Assembly: GCA_016934575.1 (NCBI GenBank)
Contig: JAFGSN010000187.1
Coordinates: 1 to 54,332 of the forward strand
Reading direction: 5' to 3'
Origin: Vicinamibacteria bacterium
Lineage (GTDB): Bacteria; Acidobacteriota; Vicinamibacteria; Fen-336
DNA length: 54,332 nucleotides
The notes beneath the pieces are model-generated. The model saw nothing but the letters and a program-made list of their open reading frames with translations, did no database searches and was not told where the DNA came from. Within the stretch, counting starts at the first letter, position 1. Each line of letters starts with the position of its first letter. The translations under genes and the position numbers were made by a program. This document shows positions 34,237 to 42,659 of the stretch, one piece after another.

Positions 34237-34929
34237 CTAGTCCGCGAACAAGGAACGCGGGGCCGTCTCGTCTGCGCGATAGTCGCCCCTTACCAGTAGA
34301 ACTTGCGGGATGCAGTCCTCCAGCATCTTCGTGTTGTCGAAGAAGTTCCCGCGGATTCTGATCGCCTGCCGAGCCACCTGTTCCATCAAATCGTCTGAGC
34401 GCACGCCCTCAAGGGAACCGACGCGGTCGAGGATGTCCAGGATGCAGCGGTTGCGTTCGTCCTTCTGGCCCTTGTCCTTCTCGAGGTGCTTGCCAAGGTT
34501 GTCCACGTCGGCGATGCTCAGTTTATAGATCTTGTAGCCATCCCGCGGCGAGCTGTAGGCATTCTGCAACACGCCCAGAACGATGGCCAATGTCTTGGGG
34601 TAGATCCCGCCCGGACGCCATCGCGTCAGCAACATGAAGCACTTGGCGATGAGATATCCATTGGGCGGAATGGTGGAGAGGAGTAAAAAAGGATCGCTGT
34701 TCCCCAAGAGCGCGTCGAGCACGTAATGATTTTCGATCTCGAGCATCTTCAGGAACAGTGGGTAGTTCTCGGTGTCCAGGCCAGAGAGCCTCAGAAATCG
34801 CGCATAGCTCGTCGCCGCCTCCACCGATTCCGGCGTTCGGCTCGCCATGATTTGCTGGAGAATCTTGTTCTCCACCTGTAAGATCGACTCCCGTGCCCAG
34901 AGCTTTGACGCTGCTTCCTGTTTCGCCAT
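34237..34929 (-). CDS. Unknown soluble protein, tandem paralog B
   Basis: About 230 residues, cytoplasmic. Same family as paralog A, with the blocks ENYPLFLKMLEIENHYVLDA, DPFLLLS, LLTRWRPGGIYPK, VLGVLQNAYSSPRDGYKIY and LGKHLEKDKGQ. The conserved 'GGIY.K' and 'YSSP.DGY.IY' motifs are too specific to be coincidence and suggest a shared binding surface, perhaps a heterodimer. ATG 34929 was chosen because GGAAGGAG lies 11 bases upstream, whereas the track's GTG at 34941 is directly adjacent to it. 62 bp separate it from paralog A, same direction, so the two are probably one operon. Confidence 0.8.
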   Translation of the reverse strand: MAKQEAASKLWARESILQVENKILQQIMASRTPESVEAATSYARFLRLSGLDTENYPLFLKMLEIENHYVLDALLGNSDPFLLLSTIPPNGYLIAKCFMLLTRWRPGGIYPKTLAIVLGVLQNAYSSPRDGYKIYKLSIADVDNLGKHLEKDKGQKDERNRCILDILDRVGSLEGVRSDDLMEQVARQAIRIRGNFFDNTKMLEDCIPQVLLVRGDYRADETAPRSLFAD

Positions 34930-35146
34930 CTTGGTGCTCACTCCTTCCCGGCCGCGAGACGGCCCGGATCCGTCTTTTTGAAGTCCGTTAGATCGTCATT
35001 CGGCACTCTAATCCGCTTTAGGGTGGGTTGTCAAGAAGGCAAGAGCCTCCATACGATCCTGAAGATAAAGGACATGCTTGCTCGCCGGATCCCACGCCGC
35101 ACCGATGACGGGGCCAACGCGAAAGACGATCCGAAGCAGGCGGCCA

Positions 35147-35974
35147 TCAATCCTCGTCCAGGCCTTCAGCGTCCTCGAAACGCTCCGTCCCCGTAGCATC
35201 AACCTCCATGACCGGATCCTCTTCACCAAGGCTCGCCTCCGACGGTCGCGGCGCCGCGATCGCTTTTTTAAGGCCTTCGACGTCGACTTCCTCCCCCAGA
35301 ACCTCGGCGAATTCCTCGATTCTCGGCAGCTCCGAAAGATCCTTGAGTCCGAAATGAACGAGAAATTCCTTGGTCGTTCCGTACAGCATCGGACGACCGA
35401 CGACGTCCTTGCGACCCTCGATCCTGATCAGGCGCCGTTCGAGCAGCGTCTTGATCACACCGCCGGACTTGACGCCGCGCAGCTCGATGATCTCGGGCAG
35501 AGTCACCGGCTGCTTATAAGCGATCACGGCCAGAGTCTCGAGAGCCTGCACCGACAGGCGCGTCGGCGCCTTGGGGTGCAACAACTCGCGCACCCAGTCG
35601 TTGTATTCAGGGCGCGTCGTGATCTGGTATCCGCCCGCCACCTCGACGAGCTGCAAGCCGCGTCCCGCGCGGGCATAGTCGTTCCGAAGATCGTCGAGAG
35701 CGGATGACCACTCCGCCTGTTCGACGGCGTCGCCGATGACCCGCGTGATTTCGCGCGTCGTGACCGGCTGCGGCGACGCAAAGATGAGCGCCTCGAGCAC
35801 GGCGCGCAGATCTTCAGGCGGAAGCGTAAGCGCCTCATCGCCTGATGAGCCCGTCTCTCGCGCCTCGCCGACATCCGACGCGATGTCACCGGCATTGGCG
35901 TTCTCCGGCCGGACTTCTGCCGTCTCATAAAGCGGCGGTTCCTTTTCGCGTTCTTCTTCCATTTCTTCAAGCAC
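35147..35974 (-). CDS. scpB: Segregation and condensation protein B
   Basis: ScpB forms part of the SMC-ScpA-ScpB condensin complex that organises the nucleoid. Tandem winged-helix domains span about residues 52-215: AVLEALIFASPQPVTTREIT opens the first, and RLSVQALETLAVIAYKQPVT, RGVKSGGVIKTLLERRLI and GRPMLYGTTKEFLVHFGL are signature segments of the second. The N-terminal 50 and C-terminal 40 residues are acidic and probably disordered. GTG 35974 overlaps the scpA stop by 8 bases; ATG 35962, just after that stop, is an alternative start. Co-translation with scpA fits the complex. Confidence 0.95.
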   Translation of the reverse strand: MLEEMEEEREKEPPLYETAEVRPENANAGDIASDVGEARETGSSGDEALTLPPEDLRAVLEALIFASPQPVTTREITRVIGDAVEQAEWSSALDDLRNDYARAGRGLQLVEVAGGYQITTRPEYNDWVRELLHPKAPTRLSVQALETLAVIAYKQPVTLPEIIELRGVKSGGVIKTLLERRLIRIEGRKDVVGRPMLYGTTKEFLVHFGLKDLSELPRIEEFAEVLGEEVDVEGLKKAIAAPRPSEASLGEEDPVMEVDATGTERFEDAEGLDED

Positions 35975-36863
35975 CCGCCGGCGGAGCGATCGTCTCGGGT
36001 CCGATGGGACGGAAAATCCGGATCGGCCCGAACAGCCCCCGCTGATACACTTTGATGCGACGAAGTCGGATCAACTCAAGCAGCGCCAGGAAAGTCACGA
36101 TCATGTCGGACTTGGTCCGCTCGTGCTCGAACAGATCGAGGAACTCGATCGACTCGCCTTCTCGCAACAACGTGAAGATCTCCCCCATGCGCTCTTCGAT
36201 CGACTTGCCCGACGGCCGCACTTCGTGCGCCAGCAGAACCTTGCGCCGATCGAGAAGCTCCTTGAAAGCGCCGATCAAGTCGAACAGTCCGACCTCCAGA
36301 TTCTCGTCGTCCGCGTCGCCGAAGGACGGCACGGCCCCGTCGGGACGGATCCACGTCGCGGCGCGAATCTCGCGCTTCTGATGAAGCAGGCCCGCCGCTT
36401 CCTTGTAGCGCTGGAACTCCAACAAGCGCTGCACGAGTTCTTCGCGCGGATCTTCATAGGGCTCCTCGCCCTCGGCTTCGGCCGGCGCGAGAGGCACGAG
36501 CATCTTGGATTTGATATGGATCAGAGTGGCCGCCATTACCAGGAACTCTCCGGCCAGCTCGAGATTCAGCTCCTTCATCAGATCGAGATATTCCATATAC
36601 CGCCGCGTGATGGGCGCGATGGGAATATCGTGAATGTCGATCCGTTCCCGGCGAATGAGGTAGAGCAGAAGGTCGAGAGGGCCTTCGAAAATCGGAAGCT
36701 GGATTCTGGGAACGTCTTCAGGCAGCGTCGACTCGACGCCCGCGGGAACGTCGACCTTATCCGGACGGGAGGGCGCGGCGGCGGCGTCATCGGCCGGCGA
36801 CGGGGCCCCCTCGCCTTCCTGGCCGATCTCTCGATCGTCCGTCACGTCGTCATCCACGCTCAC
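35967..36863 (-). CDS. scpA: Segregation and condensation protein A
   Basis: ScpA is the kleisin of the bacterial SMC complex. The N-terminal kleisin motif QLPIFEGPLDLLLYLIRRER, then IDIHDIPIAPITRRYMEYL and EFLVMAATLIHIKSKMLVP are diagnostic; the C-terminal winged helix is in MIVTFLALLELIRLRRIKVY. About 60 acidic, low-complexity residues precede the motif. The track ORF runs into trpS (to 37193); GTG 36863, 25 bases after the trpS stop, is the sensible start. The order protease-trpS-scpA-scpB recurs in several Gram-negative phyla. Confidence 0.95.
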   Translation of the reverse strand: MSVDDDVTDDREIGQEGEGAPSPADDAAAAPSRPDKVDVPAGVESTLPEDVPRIQLPIFEGPLDLLLYLIRRERIDIHDIPIAPITRRYMEYLDLMKELNLELAGEFLVMAATLIHIKSKMLVPLAPAEAEGEEPYEDPREELVQRLLEFQRYKEAAGLLHQKREIRAATWIRPDGAVPSFGDADDENLEVGLFDLIGAFKELLDRRKVLLAHEVRPSGKSIEERMGEIFTLLREGESIEFLDLFEHERTKSDMIVTFLALLELIRLRRIKVYQRGLFGPIRIFRPIGPETIAPPAGA

Positions 36864-36888
36864 GATCGCGCTTTGTCCAATCGCCGGT

Positions 36889-37878
36889 TCAGTGCTGAAC
36901 GCCCATGGCCGTTCTCGCCTCGTCCATGGTCGCCCGGGCACGCTCGCGCGCCCGACGAGACCCCTCGCGCAGAATGTCCCAGACCGTGTCCGGGCGAGCC
37001 GCAAGCTCCGGTCGTCGCGCATGAATGGGGCCAAGTCGTTCCAGGACATGATCCGTGAGCCTGGCCTTGCAGTCGAGGCAGCCGATCCCGGCGCCGCGGC
37101 ATCCGGCCGCGGCCCACTCGAGCGTCGCTGGCGAAGAGAAGGCTCGATGCAAATCGAACACCGGGCACTTCTCCGGATCGCCGGGATCGACACGACGCTT
37201 TCGATTCGGATCGGTGATCATGGGTTTGATCTTCCGGCGCAGCTCCTCGGGCGTGTCCTTGAGAAAGATCGCATTATCGAACGATTTCGACATCTTGCGT
37301 CCGTCGGTTCCGGGAATCCGCGGCGAAGGCGTGAGCAGCGTTTTCGGCTCTGGGAAAACCGGCCGGTACAGGTTGTTGAAGCGGCGCACGACCTCGCGCG
37401 CCAGCTCGATGTGGGGCGCTTGATCCTCACCCACCGGGACCGCGTCGCTCTTGTAGATGACGATATCGGCCGTCTGGAGCAGGGGATATCCGAGAAATCC
37501 GTAGGTTGACAGATCGCGGCCCATGAGTTGTTGCTGTTGTTCTTTATAAGTCGGAACCCTCTCGAGCCAGGGCAGCGGCACGATCATCGACAGCAACAGG
37601 TGCAACTCGGCGTGCTCCGGCACCAGGCTCTGCACCATGAGCGTCGAGCGCTCCGGATCCAGGCCCGCCGCCAGCCAGTCGACGGCGACCTCGAGGATGT
37701 TCCGGCGTATGGCAGATGGCTCCGCGTAGTCCGTCGTCAACGAGTGCCAGTCCACAATGCCGAAAACGCATTCGTACGAATCCTGCAGTTGAATCCAGTT
37801 GTCAAGCGCGCCCATCAGGTTCCCGAGATGCAGGGCGCCCGTGGGGCGCATTCCGGAGAAAATCCGCGGTTTATTCAT
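36889..37878 (-). CDS. trpS: Tryptophan--tRNA ligase
   Basis: Class I aminoacyl-tRNA synthetase, 329 residues, normal length. The HIGH-type motif is in SGMRPTGALHLGNLMGALDN, and the KMSKS loop reads GRKMSKSFDNAI. VPVGEDQAPHIELAREVVRR is the standard Trp-specific segment. Residues about 255-280 carry four cysteines in CPVFDL.., GCRGAGIGCLDCKARL, consistent with the Cys motif seen in a subset of bacterial TrpRS. ATG 37878 was chosen; the track starts at TTG 37890. Its start is 4 bases from the stop of the protease gene, so co-transcription is certain in practice. Confidence 0.96.
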   Translation of the reverse strand: MNKPRIFSGMRPTGALHLGNLMGALDNWIQLQDSYECVFGIVDWHSLTTDYAEPSAIRRNILEVAVDWLAAGLDPERSTLMVQSLVPEHAELHLLLSMIVPLPWLERVPTYKEQQQQLMGRDLSTYGFLGYPLLQTADIVIYKSDAVPVGEDQAPHIELAREVVRRFNNLYRPVFPEPKTLLTPSPRIPGTDGRKMSKSFDNAIFLKDTPEELRRKIKPMITDPNRKRRVDPGDPEKCPVFDLHRAFSSPATLEWAAAGCRGAGIGCLDCKARLTDHVLERLGPIHARRPELAARPDTVWDILREGSRRARERARATMDEARTAMGVQH

Positions 37879-37882
37879 GGCT

Positions 37883-38539
37883 TCAGGCAATCAGAAGAAG
37901 CAACTGGTGAACCAGCCTGACGACGGGCCCCAACACGAAACCGATGGCTCCCGAGAAAACGAGCAGAATGAGAATCCACATCCCGTATGGCGCAATGACG
38001 CGATCGTAACGCTCGGAAAAGGAGCGCGGAAGCCCCCAGGAGACGATCCACGAACCGTCAAGAGGCGGCAATGGTATCAGATTGAAGATCATCAAGACCA
38101 CGTTGAGAATGACGCCGGCCTTCAAAACCGCAAAAATCGGAACGAACAAGTCGCCGTACAGGCCGAGCCGGCTCATCAACGCGTATAGCGCCGAAGCAAC
38201 GATCGCCAAAACGAGATTGGACGCCGGCCCCGCGGCCGACACGAGCACATGCCCTCGAGCCTGCTGTCGGAAGTTGCTCGGAACGACAGGCGTCGGCTTG
38301 GCCCACCCGAACAACGGAAGACCATTCACGAATATCATGAGCAGCGGAATGACAACCGTTCCCATCGGATCGATGTGACGGATCGGATTGAGACTGACGC
38401 GGCCGAGACGCATCGCGGTGTCGTCGCCCATGCGATGGGCCGCCCAGGCGTGCGCCGATTCATGCGCCGAGAGGCTGAAAAGCAGGACAACAAAGAAGAT
38501 CAATCCTTGAATGACGACGTCTCCGGACATACCGCTCAT
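37883..38539 (-). CDS. Site-2 protease family (M50) membrane metalloprotease
   Basis: 218 residues, about six membrane segments. The zinc site HESAH (residues 26-30) lies within helix FFVVLLFSLSAHESAHAWAA, and the third ligand Asp is in NLIPLPPLDGSWIV. NPIRHIDPMGTVVIPLLMI and GPASNLVLAI are typical of the small FtsX-less M50B subgroup (SpoIVFB/Rv2869-related, no PDZ domain). These enzymes cut substrates inside the membrane; many orthologs next to trpS have no known substrate. ATG at 38539. Confidence 0.92.
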   Translation of the reverse strand: MSGMSGDVVIQGLIFFVVLLFSLSAHESAHAWAAHRMGDDTAMRLGRVSLNPIRHIDPMGTVVIPLLMIFVNGLPLFGWAKPTPVVPSNFRQQARGHVLVSAAGPASNLVLAIVASALYALMSRLGLYGDLFVPIFAVLKAGVILNVVLMIFNLIPLPPLDGSWIVSWGLPRSFSERYDRVIAPYGMWILILLVFSGAIGFVLGPVVRLVHQLLLLIA

Positions 38540-38672
38540 TCCAGTCGGCGAAATTTCGATGTTAGCACACGCGTCAGGAATTCGCGCCGACTCCGTATAG
38601 TCGCCCGCGAATTCGAAACGCGCCGACGAACGATCCGCGACCGCCCATGAGAACCGCGAATCGAGTCCGGAT

Positions 38673-38835
38673 CTATCGGTGAAAGACGGAACCGTTGCGC
38701 ATCAATTCCTTGATTGCCTCGGTGCCCTTATCCCCCCGGCGCGGCGACCGCTCCGACGATACGAAGCATCAAGGACGCAAGCGCCGTGCCGCTGCAAGAC
38801 GGCGGCGGCTCTAGCCTCATGGTTGGAGTGCTCAT
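38673..38835 (-). pseudogene. Possible small ORF disrupted at a G-run
   Basis: In the 368-bp gap before the M50 gene, a minus-strand frame starts MSTPTMRLEPPP and reads TALASLMLRIVGAVAAPG before a stop; removing one base of the GGGGGG run at 38732-38737 joins it to DKGTEAIKELMRNGSVFHR and a stop, giving about 53 well-composed residues. Either a homopolymer error or a decayed small gene; it could also be chance. Nothing else was recognised in this gap. Confidence 0.3.
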
Positions 38836-38907
38836 CGCGTCGTCTCGCGTGAAATCGCGAGCCCACGTGAGCCTAATGCACTCTAATCGAGACGTCAATT
38901 CAACCGG

Positions 38908-40707
38908 TCACGTCTCCTTCACGGCGAGATGCCGCCTGATTCGCCGCGCCAGGCTCTCGCCGACGACGCCGGCCAGATCGGCCTCGCTCGCCAGCTTCAA
39001 GCGGCGCAGGGAGCCGAAGTGAGCCAATAATCGCCGGCGTCGCGCCGGACCGACGCCGGGAATCTCGTCGAGCCCCGAGCGCAGCAGGCTCCTGGAACGA
39101 GAGGCGCGGTGAAAGCGAATCGCGAAGCGATGCGCCTCGTCGCGCATGCGCTGCAAGAGCTGCAAAACCGGCGAGTGCCGCGGGAGAACGATCGGCTCCG
39201 CGCGCCGACCGACGAAGATCAGTTCCTCGCGCTTGGCGAGACCGGCTGCCGGCCGGTCGCCGAGTCCGATCTGTTCGAGCGCTTCAAGCGCCGCCCCCAA
39301 CTGCCCCCTGCCGCCGTCGACGAGCACGAGGTCCGGGAGCATCCGGCCTTCTTCGAGCAGCCGCCGGTATCGACGAGACACCGCCTCGCGTATCGCCGCG
39401 ACGTCGTCGGGTTTGTCCGTAACGCCACGAACGCGATACTTGCGATAAGCGGACTTGAGAGGACGCGCGTTCTCGAAGCAAATCATCGCGGCGACAACAT
39501 CCGACCCTTGCGTGTTCGAGACGTCAAAGCACTCGATGCGTCTCGGCGCGTCTTCGAGCCCCAGCAAATCGCGGAGCGCGCACAAGATCTCCTCGGATTG
39601 ACGCCGCGGGCGCCTCCATTCCAAATCGAACGCCAATCGCGCGTTGCGCGCCAGAAGATCGAGCAGGCGCAACTTTTCGCCGCGTCGTGGCACGCGAATG
39701 CTCACGCGCGCGCCGCGTTTTTGCGACAACCACGACTCGATCAGACCACGCTCCGGGAAATCATCCTGGACGAGGATCTCTCGCGGCACGTCCTTGTCGG
39801 ATCCGTAATACTGCTGAAGCGTCGCGGAGAGCGCTTTGTCGGGCTCCTCCAGGCGGTCGAGCAGGAAAGCCTCGCGTTCGACCACCCGGCCGCCGCGAAC
39901 GACAAAGACCTGGAGCGCGGCGCGCGCGCCCTCGACGTGCGCATAGAAAACGTCGCGATCCCGCCTCGCGATCGTTGTGATCTTCTGGGGGGCGGCGAGC
40001 CGTTCGAGGTCGCGAATCTGATCGCGCAACGCAGCCGCATCCTCGAAGCGTTCGTCTGCGGAAGCGGACGACATCCGTGCGCGTAAAGACGCCAAGACCT
40101 CGTCGGCTCTTCCATCAAGAAACAAACGCGCCTCCTCGCAGGAACGACGATAACGCGCGCGAGAACAGATGGTTTCCACGCACGGCGCGAGACAGCGGCC
40201 GATCTGATGCTGAAGGCAGGGACGGCGACGGCGGCCGTCGAGCTTTTCGTGACAGGAACGAATCCCGAAGGCTTTGTGAACGACCGCCGCCGTCCGTCGC
40301 GACAACCCGGCCGGTATGTACGGCCCGCCATATGCGCCGCCGTCCGCGTCCACGCGCCGCACGACGTGCAGCCGCGGATATTCCTCGGCCAGCGTGAGCT
40401 TGAGATAAGGATGATTCTTGTCATCGCGCAAAAGAACGTTGTACGGAGGACGATGGCGCTTGATGAGATTGTTCTCGAGCGCGAGCGCCTCGACCTCGGA
40501 GTCGGTGACGATCACTTCGATATCGACGATCTCCGAGACAAGCGACCGCTTGTGCGGATCCAACGGCTGCTTTGGCTGAAAGTAGGTGCGCGCGCGATCG
40601 CGCAGGGAGCGCGCCTTGCCGACGTAGAGAATCCGGCCGCCGTCATCACGAAAGAGATAGACGCCCGGCCGCGACGGCAGGCCGTCGAGTTTTTCCCGCA
40701 GACTCAT
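38908..40707 (-). CDS. uvrC: Excinuclease ABC subunit C
   Basis: About 599 residues, full length. UvrC makes both incisions in nucleotide excision repair. N-terminal GIY-YIG nuclease: GVYLFRDDGGRILYVGKARS, with ENNLIKRHRPPYN. A Cys-rich linker RRPCLQHQIGRCLAPC follows, then the UVR (UvrB-binding) helix ERFEDAAALRDQIRDLERL, and the RNase H-like C-terminal nuclease with ECFDVSNTQGSDVVAAM and DLVLVDGGRGQLGAALEAL. Tandem helix-hairpin-helix: LDEIPGVGPARRRRLLAHFG. ATG 40707 preferred over the adjacent GTG 40710. uvrA and uvrB are not in the window. Confidence 0.97.
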   Translation of the reverse strand: MSLREKLDGLPSRPGVYLFRDDGGRILYVGKARSLRDRARTYFQPKQPLDPHKRSLVSEIVDIEVIVTDSEVEALALENNLIKRHRPPYNVLLRDDKNHPYLKLTLAEEYPRLHVVRRVDADGGAYGGPYIPAGLSRRTAAVVHKAFGIRSCHEKLDGRRRRPCLQHQIGRCLAPCVETICSRARYRRSCEEARLFLDGRADEVLASLRARMSSASADERFEDAAALRDQIRDLERLAAPQKITTIARRDRDVFYAHVEGARAALQVFVVRGGRVVEREAFLLDRLEEPDKALSATLQQYYGSDKDVPREILVQDDFPERGLIESWLSQKRGARVSIRVPRRGEKLRLLDLLARNARLAFDLEWRRPRRQSEEILCALRDLLGLEDAPRRIECFDVSNTQGSDVVAAMICFENARPLKSAYRKYRVRGVTDKPDDVAAIREAVSRRYRRLLEEGRMLPDLVLVDGGRGQLGAALEALEQIGLGDRPAAGLAKREELIFVGRRAEPIVLPRHSPVLQLLQRMRDEAHRFAIRFHRASRSRSLLRSGLDEIPGVGPARRRRLLAHFGSLRRLKLASEADLAGVVGESLARRIRRHLAVKET

Positions 40708-40829
40708 CACCCCTCAATTATGCGGGAGAAATCGAGAAGCCGAAGGAAGCGCGCCGCGCCGCCGTGACGCGCCGCGCCGCTCCGGAGCAAGCCGGAATCG
40801 AACGCGGCTCATGCGCCTGGAACCCGACT

Positions 40830-41861
40830 TTAGCCGGGCCCTATCGCATCCCGTGAGCGAATGGGAGTCGACTCCACATCGTGGGATTCAATCGAGACGC
40901 CGTACCAGATGGCCTCGGGCGTCACGCCCAGGCTTCCGGCCTGCATTCTCAGCTCGATCCGGCCTTTCGCGAGACCGACATATCGACGAAAGCGGATTGG
41001 CACGCGAATCGCGCCCGGTTCGAGAGCCGGCAGCCTGACGGCGAGACCGCGTGAGACGACCTTGTGAAGCTGATCCAGAACGTCCTTGGGCCGCAAGGCC
41101 AGACCGCATCGCCAGAACGTGTCCTGGGCGCGCAACGCCTTCTCGACATGACTCCACGAGGCGCCGGACGGTTTCACGCGTACGCGAAGACGGCGCCCAT
41201 GAATCCGCGGCCGCGCCACGACCGTCTCGCCGTCGGCCGTCAGCAAGAGCTCTCCCGTCAGGTCGTAAGTCTGCGGCATGATGTCGGCTTCGACTTCCTG
41301 CCGCAGACTGAAATCGCGGCAGACCAGGTTCGCCATTCCCCGTGAGTTCCACGCGAATTGCATGGTGGCCCGCGCCCGGCCTTCCCGCAAGGATACGGGC
41401 ATGACGATCGCCACGCGACTTTCATCTTCACAAGCGACCTGCGGCCGGCCGGCGCGCAGCACGCCGCTGACACGATGTACGTCGAGCCGCAACCTCCAGC
41501 TCCCGACGCGAACCCGGCCGAGAAGCACGCCCTTGTGAACGTCGCCGCGCTTCTCCACGCGAATGCCCTCCACATCGAGCGGAGCGCGGTCGATGACCTG
41601 CGCGACGACGCGCTCGGTGAGTTTCTGCGCGTAGAGCCAGCGCAAACCGAAAGCGACGTCATTGCGAGGCGCGCCGCGCAACGACGGATCCTGCGCGGCC
41701 AGATGGGCCCATTGCGCGCGCAGTCGCTCTCGGTCGTCGCGCAGCTCTCCCAAGCTCGGGCGCAAGAAAAGGTAAACACCGACCGCCAGAATGACCGTCA
41801 GGGCGAGGGCTCGCAACGGTCGCGGTCGCGTGCGTTTCGGTCGCTTGGTCTTCCTGGCCAT
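40830..41861 (-). CDS. Membrane-anchored protein of unknown function
   Basis: 343 residues: a very basic N-terminus (KTKRPKRTRPRPLR), one transmembrane helix at about 18-34 (LALTVILAVGVYLFLRP), then a predicted periplasmic domain of about 300 residues that looks beta-rich (VEGIRVEKRGDVHKGVLLG, YDLTGELLLTADGETVVARP). Similar layering to lipid-handling or AsmA-type envelope proteins is possible but not demonstrable. The gene above (41871) ends... starts only 9 bases before this one's start region in the same operon, and both have alternating beta-strand patterns, suggesting they act together. No family recognised. Confidence 0.65.
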   Translation of the reverse strand: MARKTKRPKRTRPRPLRALALTVILAVGVYLFLRPSLGELRDDRERLRAQWAHLAAQDPSLRGAPRNDVAFGLRWLYAQKLTERVVAQVIDRAPLDVEGIRVEKRGDVHKGVLLGRVRVGSWRLRLDVHRVSGVLRAGRPQVACEDESRVAIVMPVSLREGRARATMQFAWNSRGMANLVCRDFSLRQEVEADIMPQTYDLTGELLLTADGETVVARPRIHGRRLRVRVKPSGASWSHVEKALRAQDTFWRCGLALRPKDVLDQLHKVVSRGLAVRLPALEPGAIRVPIRFRRYVGLAKGRIELRMQAGSLGVTPEAIWYGVSIESHDVESTPIRSRDAIGPG

Positions 41862-41870
41862 CCGAGAACG

Positions 41871-42656
41871 CTACTCCGAAGGCGACTCGATTGAGTCGGT
41901 CACATCGGCGCGCAGGGCAATCCACAGTCGTCCATCGTACGCCAGCACGTCGGACACGGTCGCCGTGACCGCAAGTCGGCCCGCATGCAATCGAACGGCG
42001 CCATGCCGGCTCGCCGGAGGTATGTCGATGACGCGCTCAAGACGCACGGGAACCTCAAAAGGGCGCGCGAATGTCTCAAATGCATGGATTCGCAAACGTC
42101 CAAACTCGTCGAGAAGACGCCGTGTCGCGCCGTGACGCTCAAAAACGCCGGCGGGGCGGACTTCGAACGCCAGGAGTGAAACACGCCCCTTCAGCGTGCC
42201 CTCCACGTCGTCCAGATCGACGACATCGACCTCGCCGAAGAGCCGCAATGCCGCGAACTCGTCGGACGGTTGCACGCCGCGTTCGCCGACGCGGCCCTCC
42301 ATGACCAGAAGAGCCAGACCGTCCTCACACTCGACCGCCACTTCAGTGATCCGTACGCGATATCGATCAGCGACGACATCCTCCCAAGGCAGATGCGCGC
42401 CGAGGATCGCCGCGATCAGGCCCTGATCCAGGACCAGCGTCATGTCGTGCTCGGCGAGAATCGACCCGGCGCGCGACGCGTTGACGAGTTTTCGCAGCTT
42501 CTCCACTCGCCGCGTCAGGATCGCCCGCTCGCCGGATCCCGTCAGCCGCAGACGGCCGCAGGCGGAAGGATCGAAGGTCGGCATGCCCACGAGCCCGATC
42601 GCCAGAAGGGCGGCGACCGGCGCGCGAGCGACGCCGAATCCGACGGCGCGATTCAC
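41871..42656 (-). CDS. Exported protein of unknown function
   Basis: 261 residues with an N-terminal hydrophobic segment (APVAALLAIGLVGMPTF, about 11-28) that is a signal peptide or anchor, then a mature domain of alternating strands: MTLVLDQGLIAAILGAHLPW, VRITEVAVECEDGLALLVME, FGEVDVVDLDDVEGTLKGR and a final VRLHAGRLAVTATVSDVLAY. The pattern resembles the half-barrel lipid-binding or AsmA-like envelope proteins, as inference only. It ends 9 bases before the next gene (40830-41861) and starts 3 bases after the Nudix stop, so it sits in one tight operon. Confidence 0.65.
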   Translation of the reverse strand: MNRAVGFGVARAPVAALLAIGLVGMPTFDPSACGRLRLTGSGERAILTRRVEKLRKLVNASRAGSILAEHDMTLVLDQGLIAAILGAHLPWEDVVADRYRVRITEVAVECEDGLALLVMEGRVGERGVQPSDEFAALRLFGEVDVVDLDDVEGTLKGRVSLLAFEVRPAGVFERHGATRRLLDEFGRLRIHAFETFARPFEVPVRLERVIDIPPASRHGAVRLHAGRLAVTATVSDVLAYDGRLWIALRADVTDSIESPSE

Positions 42657-42659
42657 GGC

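Noticed and set aside
35008-35145. Minus-strand frame after scpB with protein-like stretch GPVIGAAWDPASKHVLYLQD, followed by RMEALAFL
   Set aside because: No plausible start codon or ribosome site outside scpB; it could be a remnant or a real small gene, but evidence is too thin to annotate.
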